Positions 7,546 through 10,760 of a stretch of 10,760 nucleotides of DNA are shown one piece after another. The stretch spans positions 62,110-72,869 of the forward strand of contig DAFQ01000001.1 of the NCBI GenBank assembly GCA_002497985.1. The letters run 5' to 3'. Both the position numbers and the translations under genes were made by a program. Position 1 is the first letter of the stretch; every line of letters begins with the position of its first letter. Source of the DNA: Euryarchaeota archaeon UBA4. Lineage in GTDB: Archaea > Thermoplasmatota > Poseidoniia > Poseidoniales > Thalassarchaeaceae. A model generated the notes under the pieces. It had not been told where the DNA came from and ran no database searches. It saw only the letters and a list, made by a program, of their open reading frames with translations.

Positions 7546-7603
7546 ATAAATATGCGAATATGTGAATTATCATAAATATAGATGTTGTATAATGAATAAA
7601 TAT
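7546..7603. repeat. Three ATAAATAT copies at 24-26 bp spacing
   Basis: ATAAATAT lies at 7546-7553, 7572-7579 and 7596-7603, all in the same orientation, with starts 26 and 24 bp apart. The surrounding sequence is very AT-rich, which raises the chance expectation. They could be TATA-like elements, protein-binding sites or only compositional. Confidence 0.4.
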
Positions 7604-7631
7604 TGATTATTTACAAACTATCTATATAATA

Positions 7632-8909
7632 TTACAATACACCCTTGATGATGGTTGTAGATATGGGATTCATCCCTGGCGTCTGACACCACATCTCCAC
7701 TTCAGAACCCTTGAGGATGTTCATATCAGCATCCATGCCCACGGAAATGGAGCCAACTGATACCTCATCCCCATAGCCAAGTGTTGTTGATGGGTTTCTA
7801 GTTACAGCAGCTAATGCGCTGATTGGATCAATACCACACCTATGACTCGCTAGTGAACCAGTAAACGGGATAGAAAGTGAGTTGCAATTAGGATTGAAGT
7901 CCGTAGCCAGTGAAAACGCCCACTCATTCTCTAGGCATTTGTCGATGGGGGGATAATCATTCGAACCCAGGACATATGGAGTTCCAGGCAGAAATGTCTG
8001 CATCGTGCCAGCTTTACTGGCTCTTTCCCTGGATTCATCATTGGAGTGGGCGACATGATCAGCACTTACTGAGCCTAGCTCGGATGCAAGGGTGAGACCG
8101 CCAGAGTCAACAAACTCGTCTACATGGAGTCTTGGAGTCAGTCCCAACCCCTTTGCAGCAACTACAATACGTTCTGTTTGTTCTATGTCGAACCAACCGG
8201 GCTCGCAAAAAACGTCCACCCACCTAGATAATCCCTGTTCAGCTACCCGGGGTAATTGATCGGAAATCAACTCATCCATGTATTCGGATCGCTTCTTGTC
8301 TTTCGGGAAATCATGTGCCCCTAGCCATGTTGTATGGATATCCATGCGTGATTGTTCGGAAATATGGCCATAAGCTTCCAAAAGCCTCAACTCCGAGTCG
8401 ATGCTCAAGCCATATCCACTCTTCACCTCGATTGTGGTGGTGCCGAGGGCCTGTGCCTCAGACAGTCTATGTTTTCCCATTGAGACCAGCTCCTCCACAG
8501 TACACTTCCTAGTTTCCGAGACCGTTTTGTTGATTCCACCTCCAGCTTCGGATATCTGGGCATAAGTCATTCCTCTTTGCCTAAGGGCAATCTCGTTACT
8601 CCTATCGCCAGCCCATAATAGGTGTGTATGAGAATCAACAAATCCAGGAATAATCGCTCTATCCCTGGCATCTATGACATTACTGCCGTCAAAGGACCCA
8701 TTTCCTGATACCCATGAAGGAACAAATTCTGTTTCAAGCTCGTCAGATTCTGCAATTCCAGTAATGACTCCGGATTCGATCACTATACCCTTCCCAGATG
8801 AGTGGACATTGAGATCCTTATCGCTCATTTCTGACCCTAAAAGTGGCATATTTGCGTCGCCAGAGGACATATGAGCAATCTCACCAGCATTGAGTATTAG
8901 GGTGCGCAC
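7632..8909 (-). CDS. hutI: Imidazolonepropionase
   Basis: It hydrolyses 4-imidazolone-5-propionate to N-formimino-L-glutamate, the third step of histidine breakdown. The 425-aa amidohydrolase carries the metal ligands H94 and H96 (VDSHTH), H262 (LHVDEF) and D337 (ATDFNPN), plus catalytic Glu265, His285 in ADHVAH and the substrate-loop motif EVKSGYGLS. The sequence is complete and somewhat longer than typical bacterial enzymes, with a loose, Ser/Asp-rich segment at about residues 15-40. The start is GTG (8907-8909), preceded by GGAG three bases upstream. It is the only hut gene outside the + strand cluster: it lies about 590 bp beyond alaX on the opposite strand, with tRNA-Val and a zinc-ribbon gene between. 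It is divergent from kae1. Confidence 0.96.
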   Translation of the reverse strand: MRTLILNAGEIAHMSSGDANMPLLGSEMSDKDLNVHSSGKGIVIESGVITGIAESDELETEFVPSWVSGNGSFDGSNVIDARDRAIIPGFVDSHTHLLWAGDRSNEIALRQRGMTYAQISEAGGGINKTVSETRKCTVEELVSMGKHRLSEAQALGTTTIEVKSGYGLSIDSELRLLEAYGHISEQSRMDIHTTWLGAHDFPKDKKRSEYMDELISDQLPRVAEQGLSRWVDVFCEPGWFDIEQTERIVVAAKGLGLTPRLHVDEFVDSGGLTLASELGSVSADHVAHSNDESRERASKAGTMQTFLPGTPYVLGSNDYPPIDKCLENEWAFSLATDFNPNCNSLSIPFTGSLASHRCGIDPISALAAVTRNPSTTLGYGDEVSVGSISVGMDADMNILKGSEVEMWCQTPGMNPISTTIIKGVL

Positions 8910-8925
8910 GTGCTCCGATAGTCAC

Positions 8926-8957
8926 GACACTTGAAAGGCCTCCCTCCATCGAGTGTC
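8926..8957. promoter_or_regulatory. Inverted repeat in the hutI/kae1 divergent promoter region
   Basis: GACACTTGA (8926-8934) and TCGAGTGTC (8949-8957) are inverted copies matching at 8 of 9 positions, separated by 14 bp. They nearly fill the 48-bp gap between the hutI GTG and the kae1 ATG; the right arm ends at the base before the ATG. The placement suggests an operator or shared promoter element, or a short mRNA hairpin at the kae1 start. No clear TATA box is visible here. Confidence 0.4.
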
Positions 8958-9962
8958 ATGGCAGGCATCATTCTGGGCGTCGAGAGTACAGCTCACACCC
9001 TGTCTATTGGGATGGTCAGAGATAATGGTGAATTACTGCCATCAGAGTCCTCTATATTTACTCCTGAACAGGGAGGTATACACCCGCGTGAGGCCGCGGA
9101 TCACCATTCATTAATGGCCCCGGAGCTTATTTCTAGAGTTCTTTCGAGAAATGATTTCTCAGTTTCCGATATTAAAGCGGTCTCATTTAGCCAGGGACCA
9201 GGATTGGGCCCCTGTCTAAGGGTCGGGGCATCATTAGCTAGAACACTCTCCAAATCATGGAGGGTCCCACTTGTAGGTGTGAACCATTGCGTTGCCCACA
9301 TAGAGGTAGGGAGGAACCAAACCGGATGTGATGATCCTGTTCTTCTTTATGCAAGCGGTGGCAACACCCAGGTAATTGCAAGAGCGGGGTCACGCTACAG
9401 GGTTCTGGGTGAAACATTGGACATAGGAATAGGTAACATGCTTGACAAATTCGCAAGATCACACGACTTGCCCTTTCCCGGTGGGCCCAAGATTGAGAAT
9501 CTAGCTAGTCAGTGGGAAACCGATGAAGGCGGAGATCCCCAAAACCTGGAGTTACCATATGCTGTACATGGGATGGATTTAGCGTTCTCTGGAATACTAA
9601 CCGCTGCAATATCATTATCAGAAAGAGAGGGCATAAATGCCGCCTCATGGAGTCTTCAGGAGCACTCCTTTGCTAGCTGTATCGAAGTTGCTGAGAGGGC
9701 ACTAGCGCATACAGGAAAGAGTGAGTTGCTGCTTGGCGGGGGCGTTGCATGTAATAGCAGGCTTCGTGAGATGGCAGAGATCATGTGCTCCGAAAGGGGT
9801 GCCTCGGCGCATTGGCCGGATAAGCAATATTGTGTCGATAATGGAACTATGATTGCAGAATTGGGTAGGCGCGAGATTGAGATGGGGAGGGAAACCAAAC
9901 TTGAGGATAGCGCCATTAATCCGATTCTCAGAACCGACTCCACGCCAATCACATGGAGTTGA
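8958..9962 (+). CDS. kae1: KEOPS subunit Kae1, tRNA t6A37 threonylcarbamoyltransferase
   Basis: This is the catalytic subunit that transfers threonylcarbamoyl from TC-AMP to A37 of ANN-decoding tRNAs, working with Bud32, Cgi121 and Pcc1 in archaea. The 334-aa ASKHA-fold protein has the archaeal/eukaryotic signatures GVESTAHT (7-14), the metal motif NHCVAH (H110, H114), YASGGNTQV (Y131), the GETLDIGIGNMLDKFAR block, PFPGGPKIE, DLAFSGILTA, GGGVACNSRLREM and YCVDNGTMIAELG (D294, metal ligand). ATG at 8958 is preferred over a TTG at 8931, which lies in the divergent promoter repeat and adds nine unsupported residues. Many euryarchaeal Kae1 proteins are fused to Bud32; this one stops at the normal Kae1 end, so Bud32 must be encoded elsewhere. 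The last 10 nt overlap the next gene. Confidence 0.95.
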   Translation: MAGIILGVESTAHTLSIGMVRDNGELLPSESSIFTPEQGGIHPREAADHHSLMAPELISRVLSRNDFSVSDIKAVSFSQGPGLGPCLRVGASLARTLSKSWRVPLVGVNHCVAHIEVGRNQTGCDDPVLLYASGGNTQVIARAGSRYRVLGETLDIGIGNMLDKFARSHDLPFPGGPKIENLASQWETDEGGDPQNLELPYAVHGMDLAFSGILTAAISLSEREGINAASWSLQEHSFASCIEVAERALAHTGKSELLLGGGVACNSRLREMAEIMCSERGASAHWPDKQYCVDNGTMIAELGRREIEMGRETKLEDSAINPILRTDSTPITWS

Positions 9963-10753
9963 TTTCACGAAGTCTTATGAGAGACCCCACGGGCCACGTA
10001 ACAGGAGATATTGTAGTGCAGAGACGTAGGAAGCCGCGAAGCAAACCCCGTGACGTCTTCAGTAAGTCTGGATCACCGCAGAAGAGACCGGCATCGGAGG
10101 TACCGAAGGCCGAGCCAAGAAAGGTAATTTCAAAACCCCCCGTAGTTCCAAAGCCCATTGAGAAGGCAAAACCCCCATCAGAAGGCAAAGGGGAAGTGCA
10201 CCCCGAAGATACGGGCAAAGTGGAAGAGGTCGTTCAGGACACTCAGAATGATGGGATAGTGGGCGAGCAACTCATCAGAGAGCCCAGGAAGGGCATAGGA
10301 CTGAAGTCATCAGGAGTTGCGGAAGTATCAGTAGATGAATCGGACTTACAAACAAGCAAAAGGGCTCAGGACATTATCGACAAGAGTAAGGCTAGGGCAT
10401 CAGAACATCAGCGTAAGGTCGTGTCGCCTAAGAAAGAAGAAAAACCAGTTAAGGCCCCAGTAAGGAGGCGGCGCAGGGTCAAACCGTCATTCCAGCCTGC
10501 TGAGAGGAAAAAGCGGCTTGACCGGAGTAGGCACATGGAGTACAAGTACGAAGTCAGGCGCCTTCTAATTGACATCAATGTCGCTGAGGAGCACAGATCT
10601 AGCATTCTTGGTTCCGTATGGGCAAAGGGGGAGAGGCAAACTGTTGGAGATGCCAAGGAGTTTCTATCAGAGAAACACAGTGAAGGCATACTAGACGAGG
10701 AGCAGCTCGATGCTATGAGAAAGGTAGTGGACAACTATACTGTGAGAAGGTAG
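9953..10753 (+). CDS. Unknown charged protein, disordered N-terminal region with helical C-terminal domain
   Basis: I do not recognise this 266-aa protein. Residues 1 to about 190 are rich in Lys, Arg, Pro, Ser and Glu, with PPVVPKPIEKAKPP-like stretches and an RRRRR run at 171-175, and look disordered. Residues from about 194 to 266 (RHMEYKYEVRRLLIDINV onward) have alternating hydrophobic and charged residues typical of a small helical domain. There are no transmembrane segments, signal peptide or cysteines. The start overlaps kae1 by 10 nt; an in-frame ATG at 9977 would avoid the overlap, and neither has a Shine-Dalgarno sequence. The basic tail-plus-domain layout suggests contact with nucleic acid or ribosomes, and the neighbour makes a role near tRNA modification possible. 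Both ideas are inference. It is too divergent from a kinase to be the missing Bud32. Confidence 0.8.
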   Translation: MELISRSLMRDPTGHVTGDIVVQRRRKPRSKPRDVFSKSGSPQKRPASEVPKAEPRKVISKPPVVPKPIEKAKPPSEGKGEVHPEDTGKVEEVVQDTQNDGIVGEQLIREPRKGIGLKSSGVAEVSVDESDLQTSKRAQDIIDKSKARASEHQRKVVSPKKEEKPVKAPVRRRRRVKPSFQPAERKKRLDRSRHMEYKYEVRRLLIDINVAEEHRSSILGSVWAKGERQTVGDAKEFLSEKHSEGILDEEQLDAMRKVVDNYTVRR

Positions 10754-10760
10754 GCAAAAC

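Larger units (their letters stand above)
7393..7631. other. Longest non-coding stretch: AT-rich, with dyads and short repeats
   Basis: These 239 bp separate hutI from the zinc-ribbon gene (both minus strand) in a window that otherwise has almost no spacers. No plausible gene is visible. The half nearest the zinc-ribbon gene has a stem-loop (GATAAC/GTTATC, 7481-7496), CGGT-CT-ACCG (7496-7505) and a near-palindrome at 7519-7532. The half nearest hutI (about 7541-7631) is strongly AT-rich with three ATAAATAT copies. It probably holds the hutI 3' end and the zinc-ribbon promoter; a small RNA cannot be excluded. Confidence 0.6.

Noticed and set aside
8200..8210. GGGCTCG match to the tRNA-Val acceptor end inside hutI, as a possible att site
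   Set aside because: Only seven bases match and they fall in a conserved coding region, so it is chance.
7910..8874. Small + strand open frames (61-66 aa) opposite hutI
   Set aside because: All lie within the confidently assigned hutI coding sequence and show no domain or start signal.
8931..8957. TTG at 8931 as the kae1 start
   Set aside because: The nine extra residues do not resemble Kae1 N-termini and lie in the divergent promoter repeat.

Overview
The window reads as archaeal chromosome. The evidence is a proteasome-activating nucleotidase (PAN) with a C-terminal HbYX tail, a KEOPS-type Kae1, a stand-alone AlaX tRNA-editing protein, a short archaeal-style zinc ribbon and very tight gene packing. 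Together with a folate-dependent histidine catabolic gene set, moderate GC and frequent AGG/AGA/ATA codons, this suggests an uncultured euryarchaeon, possibly a marine Thermoplasmatota (Poseidoniales/MG-II or relative). The archaeal call is well supported; the lineage call is inference.

Layout. Positions 1-1071 carry the 3' part of pan, whose frame is open to the window edge. From 1108 to 7045 on the + strand runs a compact cluster: ftcD, fchA, hutU, hutH, alaX. Its genes overlap by 4 nt (ATGA), overlap by 1 nt (TAATG), are separated by 30 nt holding a GC hairpin, and abut with no gap (TAGATG). From about 7046 to 8909 the minus strand carries tRNA-Val(GAC) with an encoded CCA, a 62-aa zinc-ribbon protein, a 239-bp AT-rich non-coding stretch with repeats and dyads, and hutI. 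At 8910-8957 there is a short divergent promoter region. Then kae1 runs on the + strand and overlaps a charged, largely disordered protein of unknown function that ends just before the window does.

How the genes work together. HutH deaminates histidine to urocanate, HutU hydrates it to imidazolonepropionate, and HutI opens the ring to formiminoglutamate. FtcD moves the formimino group to tetrahydrofolate, leaving glutamate, and FchA releases ammonia to give 5,10-methenyl-THF. All five enzymes for histidine to glutamate plus a folate-bound C1 unit are present and look intact. HutU is the long, animal-like form rather than the short bacterial form. No histidine transporter and no recognisable hut regulator lies in the window.

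No mobile element, CRISPR array or clearly new multi-gene system is visible. The best leads are the unknown gene after kae1, the co-transcribed alaX, the long-form urocanase without the classical active-site cysteine, and the patterned non-coding region at 7393-7631.
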